Of a stretch of 64,000 bases of DNA, positions 54,987-63,922 are shown piece after piece (position 1 is the first letter of the stretch; every line of letters begins with the position of its first letter). The position numbers and the translations under genes were made by a program. Source of the stretch: Bacteroidaceae bacterium (lineage in GTDB: Bacteria > Bacteroidota > Bacteroidia > Bacteroidales > Bacteroidaceae). The DNA is taken from the NCBI GenBank assembly GCA_017938245.1, contig JAGBBX010000049.1:21902-85901 (forward strand), read 5' to 3'. The notes under the pieces were generated by a model. That model was not told the DNA's origin. It did no database searches and saw nothing but the letters and a program-made list of their open reading frames with translations.

Positions 54987-57113
54987 TTAAAGTTTATCCT
55001 CGGGCTTGCTGGGATCGGTAATCACGCTCTTAGGAACAATCTCAAGATAATCTTGTGAGAACTGTCTGAGGTTACCTCCACCTACTGTTACGTCCTTGAA
55101 ACGCAACCAGTGGTCGCCCTTTGTAAGGTGTGCCTGTGTTACGATACGACGGTAAGCAACCTTTGACTCGCGCATCGACTTTGTATCGCTACCGTTGCTG
55201 AATACGCTTGCGGGGCCTTTCATCCATCCACGGTTGCGAAGAATCTTGTCGTACTCGTCAATTGCCTCCTGGTCGCCGTTGAATGCTCCGTCAATGATTG
55301 TTGCCATATCCTCGGCAATCATTGTACGTTTGTTGTCGTAGTAGAACATATCTACGGGGATACCTGTAATCTTGTTGTCGAGGTAGAACTGACAGATACC
55401 GCGTGCCGATGAGAATCCGAATCCGAAACGAATCTCGTATGTACCCTCGGGAACGTATGGTATACGATACTGGAAGTCGTACTGACCGTCGATGAGAATC
55501 TCGTCGCCCTGGTAATTGGCCCAACCGTTCAACTGGTTAGGGTGAGGGGGCAGGTAGAAAGGTATAGTAGACTCGTTGTTCACTTTAAGACGCTTGCAAT
55601 AGCCATCGGGGATGTAAATCTCTTTCCAACCTGCTTTACGCTCGTGCCATCTTACGCCGTTGTTTGTGAGCTCGGGGAATAGTGATGACGAGTCCCAACG
55701 CATACGCTCGTTAAGTACGTTACCCTTCATCTCATCTTCGTTGAAGATAAGGACGCGGTCAATTACGTGGATACTACCGTTAAGGGTGTTATCGTCGAAA
55801 TTCTCGAGTCCGGGAAGAGATGTGGCCTCTGAAATGGGAAGAACACGTGCATTGATGTGGTTCTTCATTGCAGGATTGTTAACACGTGTACCCTCGTCCT
55901 GTGAATAGTTGATAATAAGGTCGTCCTTACGTGGCGAATTGACCGAGGGACGTGTAGCCTTGATTATTGAGTAGGGGTGAAGTGTCTCGAAGTAGTCGTA
56001 ACGGTCGAATACATTGGGAATATTCTCCGATGCCTTGAAACCGTCGTGGATATCATTAAGACCATCCATAACAAAACCACCGGGAGCTGTACCATTGTAG
56101 AGCAACTGACGGTCGATGATGTGATAAGAGATAAGACGGTAGAGTGCGTTGTTGGGGTTCTTGTAGTCGCCCTTAGCCTCCTCGCCATACCAACTCTCGG
56201 CAAACTCAACAAGTTTTTCAAAGCTTGTTATACCCAATGAGGCGTATGTTGTGTTTGTTACCGCAAGAAGAGTATATTTCTGAACGTATGTCTCGGGGTA
56301 GGGTGCTTTGGTACCCATTGCCGAGGTAGACATCTTGATAGGTGATGTCATATAAGGATCGTAGTCGGGGTTAAGTTCGTAGATGCGAAGTACCTCATCG
56401 AGGCCTGTAGCTGTGATAGCCTCGCTGTGCAAACCAAACTCCTCGTACTGTGCAAAGTGGTCGCAAACAAGTTTGTTCGAGGGAGCTACAACGTGGTCTA
56501 CAACGTGTACGATACCATTCTCGGCCTCAACGTCCGATTCGGTAATCTTTGCGCTGTTATTAATCAGAATAACGACATTGCCTTGCTCGTCATTCTCAAA
56601 TGATACAGTTGTAAAGCGGTTGTTGATATTGTTTTTGGGGAAAGCACCGTCACTCTTGATATCGGTTGTGAAGAATGCTGCCTCGATAATGTGGTTCTTG
56701 GCAATTACTGTTGCCATAGAGTCACTTAAATCCTCGAGGTAGGGTGAGAAGATACCTGTAATCTCTTCCTCACCTGTAGCAAGCGAATTCTGCCAAATAT
56801 CGTACTGCTCCTGCAGATAAATGTCGATTGCCTCGTTTGTGGGGGCAAAACAGGTGTAAGCACCATAAGTGGTCAAAGTCTTGAGTACGCTACTCGAAGA
56901 TGACTTACCAATGTGTGCCTTGTCGAGCAGATAACAGAACTTGCTGAACTTCTCGGGACGATTCTCGAGATAATCGGTGATGGTCTCACCGGTGAATGTG
57001 TACCTGTTACTTTGGTCAATGTCCTCGGTACATCCGGTGAAGATGGCTCCGGCAACTCCAATAGCCGAGAAAAGGGCAATGGATTTGATTTTGGTTAGTA
57101 GGCTTTTTTTCAT
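54987..57113 (-). CDS. FAS1 (fasciclin)-domain surface lipoprotein
   Basis: A 708-residue lipoprotein with a signal peptide and lipobox FTGC (Cys28). Residues about 45-220 match a fasciclin domain (KTLTTYGAYTCFAPTNEAID, AKNHIIEAAFFTTD, ENGIVHVVDHVVAPSNK), and a second fasciclin-like block follows at about 225-465 (LLAVTNTTYASLGI, LNGSIHVIDRVLIF). The last 230 residues are beta-rich (YRIPYVPEGTYEIRFGFGFS), resembling a carbohydrate- or ligand-binding module. Such proteins usually accompany SusC/SusD pairs, but none are adjacent here. Likely surface adhesion or glycan binding. Confidence 0.82.
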   Translation of the reverse strand: MKKSLLTKIKSIALFSAIGVAGAIFTGCTEDIDQSNRYTFTGETITDYLENRPEKFSKFCYLLDKAHIGKSSSSSVLKTLTTYGAYTCFAPTNEAIDIYLQEQYDIWQNSLATGEEEITGIFSPYLEDLSDSMATVIAKNHIIEAAFFTTDIKSDGAFPKNNINNRFTTVSFENDEQGNVVILINNSAKITESDVEAENGIVHVVDHVVAPSNKLVCDHFAQYEEFGLHSEAITATGLDEVLRIYELNPDYDPYMTSPIKMSTSAMGTKAPYPETYVQKYTLLAVTNTTYASLGITSFEKLVEFAESWYGEEAKGDYKNPNNALYRLISYHIIDRQLLYNGTAPGGFVMDGLNDIHDGFKASENIPNVFDRYDYFETLHPYSIIKATRPSVNSPRKDDLIINYSQDEGTRVNNPAMKNHINARVLPISEATSLPGLENFDDNTLNGSIHVIDRVLIFNEDEMKGNVLNERMRWDSSSLFPELTNNGVRWHERKAGWKEIYIPDGYCKRLKVNNESTIPFYLPPHPNQLNGWANYQGDEILIDGQYDFQYRIPYVPEGTYEIRFGFGFSSARGICQFYLDNKITGIPVDMFYYDNKRTMIAEDMATIIDGAFNGDQEAIDEYDKILRNRGWMKGPASVFSNGSDTKSMRESKVAYRRIVTQAHLTKGDHWLRFKDVTVGGGNLRQFSQDYLEIVPKSVITDPSKPEDKL

Positions 57114-57219
57114 CTTTTGTGTTATTTTAATAATTTTTTTTGTAACGTTTGTTCGACTAAAGTCGGCTTATAAATTATAAAGGCTCTACTCTATATAATA
57201 TATAATAGGTTAATTCGCC

Positions 57220-57251
57220 CAAAGATAAAGACTAATTATTATAACTGCAAG
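57220..57251 (-). promoter_or_regulatory. Promoter of the FAS1 lipoprotein gene
   Basis: Minus-strand CTTG (57248-57251), 20 bases, TATCTTTG (57220-57227). It lies in the 290-base gap shared with the divergent perR-type gene. Confidence 0.6.
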
Positions 57252-57318
57252 AATTGGGCTGAAAAATTGCGCTTATAAATAAAAAAATCAGAAAAAAATA
57301 AAAAAAATCGCGAAAATA

Positions 57319-57350
57319 TTTGCACAGTATTTAAAATGGTTATATATTTG
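57319..57350 (+). promoter_or_regulatory. Promoter of the perR-rbr operon
   Basis: TTTG at 57319-57322, 20 bases, TATATTTG at 57343-57350: an ideal match. The start point would fall near 57357. Confidence 0.75.
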
Positions 57351-57355
57351 CAATG

Positions 57356-57371
57356 ATTTCAGAAATGAAAT
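57356..57371 (+). promoter_or_regulatory. Candidate Fur/PerR operator
   Basis: ATTTCA-N4-TGAAAT is a perfect dyad centred just past the predicted transcription start of the perR-type gene. Its place and symmetry fit an autoregulatory site that would block transcription start. It is shorter than the classical 19-bp Fur box. Confidence 0.5.
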
Positions 57372-57403
57372 GCGAGAAAACAATAAAAAAAGAGTTTTGA
57401 GTT

Positions 57404-57823
57404 ATGAAAATATTGTCAAGAGCAGAACTGAAAAACAAGTTGATAGATGCCGGGGTGAGACCATCGGTGCAGAGGCTTGCGATATTTGAGTATGTTCATC
57501 GCAGCACTGCTCATCCGACAGCCGAAGCAGTTTACGAGGGTTTGCGCGACGAACTTGGTTCGCTCTCTTTGACAACTGTTTATAGTACTCTTAAACTTTA
57601 TGCCGAGCTTGGATTGGTGACGCCTATTCAGATTGACGACAGCTTTCAGCGTTTCGATGGAAATACAAACATACACGCGCATTTCAGATGCAACACTTGT
57701 GGCGAGATATTTGACCTGCCGGTAAAAGGAGATTATAACTCCTGGTTCGAAGGAGCAGAAGGAACACAGATTACAGATGCGCAGCTTTATTTGCGCGGGG
57801 TATGTAAAAAATGCTTACAATAA
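57404..57823 (+). CDS. Fur-family (PerR-like) regulator
   Basis: A 139-residue metalloregulator. The winged helix ([38 protein letters not shown]) is followed by a dimer domain with [15 protein letters not shown] and a second CxxC (CKKC) that form the structural zinc site. PerR-like type is suggested by the rubrerythrin gene downstream, since PerR controls peroxide defence; a Fur or Zur type cannot be excluded. Start ATG 57404 is 47 bases after the predicted start point. Confidence 0.87.
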   Translation: MKILSRAELKNKLIDAGVRPSVQRLAIFEYVHRSTAHPTAEAVYEGLRDELGSLSLTTVYSTLKLYAELGLVTPIQIDDSFQRFDGNTNIHAHFRCNTCGEIFDLPVKGDYNSWFEGAEGTQITDAQLYLRGVCKKCLQ

Positions 57824-57875
57824 CATAAATATAAATTTAAAAAAGCTAATTGATAAACTATTAAAATTTACGACT

Positions 57876-58418
57876 ATGAAAAGATTTATTTGTTCAGTAT
57901 GTGGTTATGTACACGATGGTGATTCAGCTCCCGAGAGATGTCCTATGTGTAAGGTTCCCGCCGAGAAATTCAACGAGGTGGTTGAGGGTAAGCTTGAGTT
58001 TGTTCAGGAGCACGTTATTGGCGTTGCAAAGGGTTGTGACGATGAGATGATTAAGGATTTGAACGCACACTTCGTAGGCGAGTGCACCGAGGTTGGTATG
58101 TATCTGGCAATGAGTCGTCAGGCCGACCGTGAGGGTTATCCCGAGGTTGCCGAGGCTTTCAAGCGCTACGCTTGGGAAGAGGCTGAGCACGCTGCAAAGT
58201 TCGCCGAGTTGCTTGGTGACGTTGTTTGGGACACAAAGACAAATCTTGATAAGCGTATGAATGCCGAGTCGGGTGCTTGCGCCGATAAATACAGAATCGC
58301 TAAGCGTGCAAAGGAACTTAACCTCGACGCTATCCACGATACAGTACACGAGATGGCTAAGGACGAGGCTCGTCACGGCAAGGGTTTCGAGGGTCTTTAC
58401 AACAGATACTTCAAGTAA
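57876..58418 (+). CDS. rbr: Rubrerythrin, reverse-domain type
   Basis: A 180-residue non-haem iron protein that reduces hydrogen peroxide in anaerobes. A rubredoxin-type domain comes first (CSVCGYVHD and CPMCKVP), followed by a ferritin-like four-helix domain with the diiron ligands in [21 protein letters not shown] and [11 protein letters not shown]. This order is the reverse of the classical rubrerythrin. The start at ATG 57876 ([11 protein letters not shown]) is fixed by the rubredoxin motif; an upstream in-frame start would overlap the regulator. Co-transcribed with the PerR-like gene. Confidence 0.93.
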   Translation: MKRFICSVCGYVHDGDSAPERCPMCKVPAEKFNEVVEGKLEFVQEHVIGVAKGCDDEMIKDLNAHFVGECTEVGMYLAMSRQADREGYPEVAEAFKRYAWEEAEHAAKFAELLGDVVWDTKTNLDKRMNAESGACADKYRIAKRAKELNLDAIHDTVHEMAKDEARHGKGFEGLYNRYFK

Positions 58419-58502
58419 AAATATAATTCCCTAATAACACTAAACTACTAAGAAATTACATAATGTTGATTTGAAGTTAAATAATGGTTTGAATTGATGA
58501 AA

Positions 58503-58536
58503 TTCGGGAGCCGCTTGTGAAAGTAGCTCCCGAATG
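58503..58536 (+). terminator. Terminator after rubrerythrin
   Basis: Perfect 10-bp stem ATTCGGGAGC / GCTCCCGAAT followed by GTTTTTATT. Between convergent genes. Confidence 0.8.
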
Positions 58537-58584
58537 TTTTTATTCTTGATGATGTGGAAAATATTTTACATTATTGCAGTGCTG

Positions 58585-58959
58585 CTATTTCATAAAAACA
58601 AAATACACTGCAAGTATCAGCAGTAAAAATGCTACAATGTGGTTCCAATGCAGGCTCTCGCCTTTGAACAGTACCGAGACAATGATTCCGAAGATGATGC
58701 ACGACACCACCTCTTGTATCACTTTCAGCTGAACAAGCGAGAATGGGCCGCCGTTGATGTCCGAACCAATGCGGTTTGCTGGGATAAGGAACGAGTACTC
58801 CAACAGCGCTATACCCCAACTGATGAGTACTATAAGATAGAGTGGGGTGTTCGACGAGATAATCTTCATCTCCTGTAGCTTAAGGTTGCCATACCAGGCA
58901 AGTGTCATAAATGTGTTCGAGATGATTAGGAATGTAAGTGTAAGAATTGCTTTACTCAT
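58585..58959 (-). CDS. DMT-family membrane protein (DUF486)
   Basis: A 124-residue protein with four membrane helices. DUF486 marks are NTFMTLAWYGNLK, LISWGIALLEYSFLIPANRI and GPFSLVQLKVIQEVV. The family belongs to the drug/metabolite transporter superfamily; the substrate is unknown. The start at ATG 58959 lies 2 bases after the ttcA stop, so the two are coupled; an in-frame ATG at 59034 would overlap ttcA. Confidence 0.85.
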   Translation of the reverse strand: MSKAILTLTFLIISNTFMTLAWYGNLKLQEMKIISSNTPLYLIVLISWGIALLEYSFLIPANRIGSDINGGPFSLVQLKVIQEVVSCIIFGIIVSVLFKGESLHWNHIVAFLLLILAVYFVFMK

Positions 58960-58961
58960 AT

Positions 58962-59726
58962 TTATTTTTGGTTTGTATTTCTCTTTATATCGGGTGGAAG
59001 AAGCTCGCTCTGTATATTGCTCATAGAGCCCCATAGGTTATAACGTGCTTCGGGATTCAGTTGCTCAAGATGTGCCAAAAGCTCTTTCATCTGCTGGCGG
59101 TTCGAACTGCGCTCGTATGGGCAGTTTCTCTCTTGTGGCGGATATTGCTCCAATGCGGCATATCTGGCAATATCTCTTTCGTTGACAAGACACAGCGGAC
59201 GTATTACCGCGATGGGGAATTTGCGCATCTGCATCATTGGTGCCATCGCGCTGAATGCCCCCTGAAAAGTTATATTCATCAACATCGTCTCGATAAAGTC
59301 ATCCATATTATGCCCCAATGCAATCTTGTTGCATCCCTGCTCTTGTGCTATAGTAAAGAGTGCCTTGCGGCGGTTCCAAGAGCATAGGAAGCAGGGCGAT
59401 TTTCGTGTATCGGTAGATGCGTCGAAACCTGTCGATGTTACTATAAGTTCCACTCCAAGCTCGTCGCAGAAACGTTGCAAAAAATCGAAATTACTCTTGT
59501 AGGGGATATTCGACATCTGTATATGTGCAGCCTTAACCTTTATGCGAGGCTTGTAGATGCGACTGCGCTCGGCAAGCAGTTTCAGCAGCATCAGAGAGTC
59601 TTTGCCTCCCGACAGACCAATGAGTATGCAATCGTCATCCTGTAGCAGAGCATACTCCTTGCTCGCCTTGTTAAAGCGAGTGCGTATCTGTTTAAGCAGT
59701 ATTTCTTTTTCGGTTGGTTTAGGCAT
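58962..59726 (-). CDS. ttcA: tRNA 2-thiocytidine synthetase TtcA-type
   Basis: A 254-residue PP-loop ATPase, which makes 2-thiocytidine at tRNA position 32 using an Fe-S cluster. The PP-loop is LIGLSGGKDSLMLLKLL; the CxxC is in SPCFLCSWNRRKALF and a third Cys lies in ERNCPYE. The block IALGHNMDDFIETMLMNITF is conserved. Length is close to the family minimum. In-operon with the DUF486 gene. Confidence 0.88.
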   Translation of the reverse strand: MPKPTEKEILLKQIRTRFNKASKEYALLQDDDCILIGLSGGKDSLMLLKLLAERSRIYKPRIKVKAAHIQMSNIPYKSNFDFLQRFCDELGVELIVTSTGFDASTDTRKSPCFLCSWNRRKALFTIAQEQGCNKIALGHNMDDFIETMLMNITFQGAFSAMAPMMQMRKFPIAVIRPLCLVNERDIARYAALEQYPPQERNCPYERSSNRQQMKELLAHLEQLNPEARYNLWGSMSNIQSELLPPDIKRNTNQK

Positions 59727-59805
59727 GTTTTTTAGAAACTTTATAAAAAGCGTGCGAAATTACAAAAAAATAAGTTAAAAGCGAATAGGAATCGGACAAT
59801 GTTTG

Positions 59806-59813
59806 TATATTTG
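59806..59813 (+). promoter_or_regulatory. -7 box of the TPR/PD40 gene
   Basis: TATATTTG matches the consensus and lies 87 bases ahead of the chosen start at 59900. The -33 element is unclear. Confidence 0.5.
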
Positions 59814-59899
59814 CGGTAAAGCGCTAACATAGATTGCTTTCAATGAATAGATGTAATCCTACGGTAAGAGATAAAAGTTTAATACTGTGGGGTATAAAA

Positions 59900-61354
59900 A
59901 TGAGGAATATGATGAAACGTTTTTTTATTATACTGTTTGTAGCTTTCCTGTCGTCGGTTGCGTTGCAGGCTCAAATTACAAAGGCAAATGCCCGCAAATT
60001 GTTCCAAGAAGGTAAGTTCGAGGAGGCTAAGCCAATCCTTAAGAAACTTCTGAAAGGTTCTCCCAATAGCGCCGAGTATAACTATTGGTATGCTGCCTGT
60101 TGTTTCGAGACGGGTGATACTACCGCGAATATCGAGGATATGTTGAAGATGGCGGCAAAGCGTCGCGTTCTTAACGCACCCTACTATCTTGGGCGGTTCT
60201 ACAAACAGGCTCTTCGTTACACCGATGCAATAGAGAGTTTCGAGGAGTATCTCGAGGTTGGTAAAGACGAGGATAAAATTCTACAGGCTCACTCCCAACT
60301 CGAGAAATTGAATGCACTGATGCGTATGATGCGCTCCACCGAGCGTGTATGCATTATCGATAGTATAATCGTCGATAAGAAGAATTTTCTACAGGCCTAT
60401 AGAATGGGAAGCGACGTTGGTGTGTTACGCAAGGTATCTGACTATTTCAGTAATCCCGTGCTCGAGGGCGTTCTTTCGATGACCGAGCGTGGTACCGATA
60501 TATACTATCCTCAAAGAGTAGATGCCGAAGGGCTCTCATATCTGAAACTCTTTAAGGCAACAAAGACGGGCGAAGAGTGGGGCAAGCCGTCTCAGCTTCG
60601 TGGCTTCGACACCGGTGGCAACGACGACTATCCCTTTATGTCGGCCGATGGTGCTACATTCTATTTTGCAAGTGACGGCGACGAGTCGGTAGGCGGATAT
60701 GATATTTTCGTGACACGCTACGACAGCGAGAACCGCCGTTTCCTTAAACCTACAAACATTGGAATGCCATTCAACTCCGAGGCCAATGACTATATGATGG
60801 CTGTAAACGAGATGATAAATCTCGGTTGGTTTGCCACCGACCGCCGTATGCCCGAGGGAAAAGTGTGCATATATATATTTATCCCTAACCAGTCGCGTCC
60901 CACCTACGATTATGAGAAGATGGGATACGATGCAATGCTATCGCTCTCGCATCTGTTCTCGATCAAGGAGACACAAAGCGACCCCGAGGCTGTCAGAAAA
61001 GCACGTCAGCAGTATGCTTTGCTACAGTATAATACCACCGACGAGAGCGAAGAAGGCGATTTCCTATTCATTCTCGACGATGCCACCGATTATACAACGC
61101 TAGCAAACTTCAAGAGTCCCGAAGCAAAGAAACTGTTTGTCAAATGGCAGGAAGATACTTCGAAACTATCGAGCAAAATTGCACTCCTTGAGCAGAAACG
61201 CACCCAATATGCCGAAGGCAACAATGCTCAAAAACAGCGTATGACAACAGAAATACTGAATCTTGAACAGACAGTAGAGCAAGAGCAGGAACGCCTCAAG
61301 ACTGTAGAGAAAGAGATACGACGCATAGAACTGGAGCGATTGAACCGACGATGA
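59900..61354 (+). CDS. Exported TPR and PD40 (WD40-like) repeat protein
   Basis: A 484-residue protein. A signal peptide (MMKRFFIILFVAFLSSVALQAQ) is followed by two or three TPR helical pairs (ARKLFQEGKFEEAKPILKKL, YYLGRFYKQALRYTDAIESF), then a beta-propeller-like region with PD40 repeats (NDDYPFMSADGATFYFASDG). The C-terminus is a coiled coil (EILNLEQTVEQEQERLKTVE). Such proteins in Bacteroidota occur with OmpA/PorE-type envelope proteins; here there is no such partner. The start at 59900 gives the best signal peptide; earlier in-frame starts at 59843 (ATG) and 59834 (TTG) cannot be excluded. Confidence 0.75.
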   Translation: MRNMMKRFFIILFVAFLSSVALQAQITKANARKLFQEGKFEEAKPILKKLLKGSPNSAEYNYWYAACCFETGDTTANIEDMLKMAAKRRVLNAPYYLGRFYKQALRYTDAIESFEEYLEVGKDEDKILQAHSQLEKLNALMRMMRSTERVCIIDSIIVDKKNFLQAYRMGSDVGVLRKVSDYFSNPVLEGVLSMTERGTDIYYPQRVDAEGLSYLKLFKATKTGEEWGKPSQLRGFDTGGNDDYPFMSADGATFYFASDGDESVGGYDIFVTRYDSENRRFLKPTNIGMPFNSEANDYMMAVNEMINLGWFATDRRMPEGKVCIYIFIPNQSRPTYDYEKMGYDAMLSLSHLFSIKETQSDPEAVRKARQQYALLQYNTTDESEEGDFLFILDDATDYTTLANFKSPEAKKLFVKWQEDTSKLSSKIALLEQKRTQYAEGNNAQKQRMTTEILNLEQTVEQEQERLKTVEKEIRRIELERLNRR

Positions 61355-61504
61355 AATCACCCTCCTTAGTAAACAATGTTTTTTAAGACTCGGAATTGCT
61401 TCCGTCATAAATAGTCCATAAAAAAGCATAAACATAAGGAACGTGCCGCAACCAACGCATAAAATTCTCTGTTTTATAGACGGTAACAATTAAAATGAAA
61501 TATT

Positions 61505-62377
61505 ATGAAACGCTATTTCCCACCCTCGGAGTTGCTCATCGAGCCCAACGGCGCAGTATATCATCTGGGAGTAAAACCCCAACAGCTTGCCGACAAAATA
61601 ATTCTTGTAGGCGACCCTAACAGGGTACCCAAAGTAGCCGAGTTTTTCGATAGCAAGGAGTGTGATATAAGCGCTCGTGAGTTTCGCACCATCACCGGAA
61701 GCTACAAGGGCAAGCGTATCACCGTTGTCGGAACAGGAATAGGATGCGACAATATCGATATTGTGGTAAACGAACTTGATGCACTTGCAAATATCGATTT
61801 CGAGACACGATACGAGAAAGATACCCTGCGTAGGTTGCAGATGGTGCGCATCGGTACCTGCGGCGGACTGCAAGAGAACACACCCACCGGCTCATATATC
61901 TGCTCGGCAAAGTCAATAGGTTTTGATGGATTGCTCAATTTCTATGCAGGACGCAACGAAGTGTGCGACCTCGACTTCGAGGCAGCCTTCACCAAGCACC
62001 TCAATTGGTCGTCACAGCTGTGTGCTCCCTACACAATAGATTGCGATGCCGAACTGATGGAGCGCATTGCACAGGACGATATGGTGCGAGGAGTTACAAT
62101 CTCGTGCGGAGGATTCTTCGGCCCGCAGGGACGACGTCTGCGTGTGCCCCTTGCATTCCCACATCAGAACGAACTTGTGGTATCGTTCGAGTATAACGGA
62201 TGGCGCATCACCAATTTCGAGATGGAGAGCTCGGCCCTTGCAGGCCTCGCCCGTCTTATGGGACACAGTGCAACCACCGTATGCCTTGTCATTGCACATC
62301 GCATAGCCAAACAGGCAACCGTTGACTACGATGCCAAGATGCGCCAACTGATACAGACTGTGCTAGACAGAATTTAA
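61505..62377 (+). CDS. Nucleoside phosphorylase (uridine phosphorylase-like)
   Basis: A 290-residue phosphorylase of the PNP/UDP family, which splits nucleosides with phosphate. The phosphate-binding GDPNRVPKVAEFF and VGTGIGCDNIDIVVNEL are present, as are MVRIGTCGGLQENTPTGSYI and the active-site NFEMESSALAGLARLMGH (Met-Glu for ribose). It could act on uridine or purine nucleosides. It stands 55 bases ahead of mnmE on the same strand. Confidence 0.85.
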   Translation: MKRYFPPSELLIEPNGAVYHLGVKPQQLADKIILVGDPNRVPKVAEFFDSKECDISAREFRTITGSYKGKRITVVGTGIGCDNIDIVVNELDALANIDFETRYEKDTLRRLQMVRIGTCGGLQENTPTGSYICSAKSIGFDGLLNFYAGRNEVCDLDFEAAFTKHLNWSSQLCAPYTIDCDAELMERIAQDDMVRGVTISCGGFFGPQGRRLRVPLAFPHQNELVVSFEYNGWRITNFEMESSALAGLARLMGHSATTVCLVIAHRIAKQATVDYDAKMRQLIQTVLDRI

Positions 62378-62431
62378 ACAGCAGTTTCAGATACAAACAT
62401 AAGAATCTCGCAAAAAAGAGATACAAGAGAG

Positions 62432-63856
62432 ATGAAAAACAACGACACAATATGCGCCCTTGCCACCGCACAAGGTGGGGCATTGAGCGTAGTAAGAATA
62501 TCGGGTAGCGATGCTGTTGGCATCGCCGCCTCTGTTTTTACCCCTCGTGGCGGTAAATCACTTGAAGAGCGTCGCAGCCACACTGTAGTATTTGGCGACG
62601 TCCTCGATGTGCAAGGCCATCCGTTGGATGAGGTATTGCTAACCATTATGCGCGCTCCCCACAGTTATACAGGCGAAGACACCGTCGAGATAAGCTGCCA
62701 CGCATCGTCCTACATAACACGTGAACTGCTGATAAATCTCATAGAGCACGGCGCACGCCAGGCCGAACCGGGAGAGTTCACAATGCGCGCATTCCTTGCA
62801 GGGAAGATGGACCTTAGTCGCGCCGAAGCCGTTGCCGACCTCATAGCATCGGGCTCACGTGCCACGCACCGCCTTGCACTCAATCAGCTGAAAGGAGGAT
62901 TCAGTCGAGAGTTGTCACAGCTGCGCGACCGCCTGCTGCATCTGACAACACTGATGGAACTCGAACTCGACTTCAGCGAAGAGGATGTCACGTTTGCCGA
63001 CCGCAGCCACCTCATCGACTTATGTACCGAGATAGAGACCGCGATATCGCGCCTCGTTGACTCCTTCGGTGTCGGCAACGCAGTGAAGAACGGAATCCCC
63101 GTAGTGATAGTAGGCGAGACAAACACAGGAAAGAGCACCCTGCTGAATGCTCTCTTGAACGAGGAGCGCGCCATCGTCAGCGATATATGCGGTACTACAC
63201 GCGACACAATAGAGGGTACAATGAATATTGGTGGAACAACATTCCGTTTTATCGATACAGCCGGAGTACGTACCACTACCGACGTTGTCGAGCAGATAGG
63301 CATACAACGCGCCCTGGAACAGCTTGGAAAATCAAATATCGCCCTATGGGTGATAGACCCCACGATGGAGAGTGATGCAATGGATGGCACCGCAGCAAAG
63401 CTGCTCTCACAGTGTCGTGGCAAGCGCCTCGCTGTGTTAGTGAACAAGTGCGACGTAACTGATCCTGTGACACTGAGTCGCACAATGGAGTGGGCAACAA
63501 AGATGATAGCGAAGTATGGCGGTGGAGTAGAGTGGGACAGTGCCGATATGTGGGCAATCTCGGCAAAATTAGGTACCAATATGGATATGTTACAAGATTT
63601 CCTACAAACATCGGCAGCACTGCCCGAGCTATCGGACGACACTGTGGTGGTAACCAATATACGCCACTACGAGGCGCTTCGCGCTGCTCTGGACGATATT
63701 CGTCGCGTGCAACAAGCAATGCACAATGGCTTGCCGGGCGACCTTGTCAGCGAGGATTTACGCCAATGTATCAATCACTTATCCGAAATTGTTGGATGTG
63801 TGTCGTCGGATCTTGTGCTACAAAATATATTCAAGAATTTCTGCATCGGGAAATAA
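62432..63856 (+). CDS. mnmE: tRNA uridine-5-carboxymethylaminomethyl modification GTPase MnmE
   Basis: A 474-residue enzyme that with MnmG modifies U34 of tRNAs. The N-terminal folate-binding domain (TICALATAQGGALSVVRISG, DEVLLTIMRAPHSYTGEDTV) is followed by a helical domain and an inserted GTPase with G1 VGETNTGKSTLLNAL, G2 TTRDTIEG, G3 DTAGVR and G4 NKCD. The C-terminal FCIGK carries the conserved Cys. Full-length and a little longer than E. coli MnmE (454). Confidence 0.97.
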   Translation: MKNNDTICALATAQGGALSVVRISGSDAVGIAASVFTPRGGKSLEERRSHTVVFGDVLDVQGHPLDEVLLTIMRAPHSYTGEDTVEISCHASSYITRELLINLIEHGARQAEPGEFTMRAFLAGKMDLSRAEAVADLIASGSRATHRLALNQLKGGFSRELSQLRDRLLHLTTLMELELDFSEEDVTFADRSHLIDLCTEIETAISRLVDSFGVGNAVKNGIPVVIVGETNTGKSTLLNALLNEERAIVSDICGTTRDTIEGTMNIGGTTFRFIDTAGVRTTTDVVEQIGIQRALEQLGKSNIALWVIDPTMESDAMDGTAAKLLSQCRGKRLAVLVNKCDVTDPVTLSRTMEWATKMIAKYGGGVEWDSADMWAISAKLGTNMDMLQDFLQTSAALPELSDDTVVVTNIRHYEALRAALDDIRRVQQAMHNGLPGDLVSEDLRQCINHLSEIVGCVSSDLVLQNIFKNFCIGK

Positions 63857-63899
63857 GTAGTTGATTATCAATTAGTTAAATCCATCATAAATGATTAAT

Positions 63900-63922
63900 A
63901 TAGCACTCTTTACGGGTGCTAT
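63900..63922 (+). terminator. Terminator after mnmE
   Basis: Stem ATAGCAC / GTGCTAT with loop TCTTTACGG, followed by TTTTATTT. Confidence 0.75.

Noticed and set aside
62884-63657. 257-codon minus-strand frame inside mnmE
   Set aside because: Antisense shadow of a full-length conserved gene; Ser/Val-rich and without motif.
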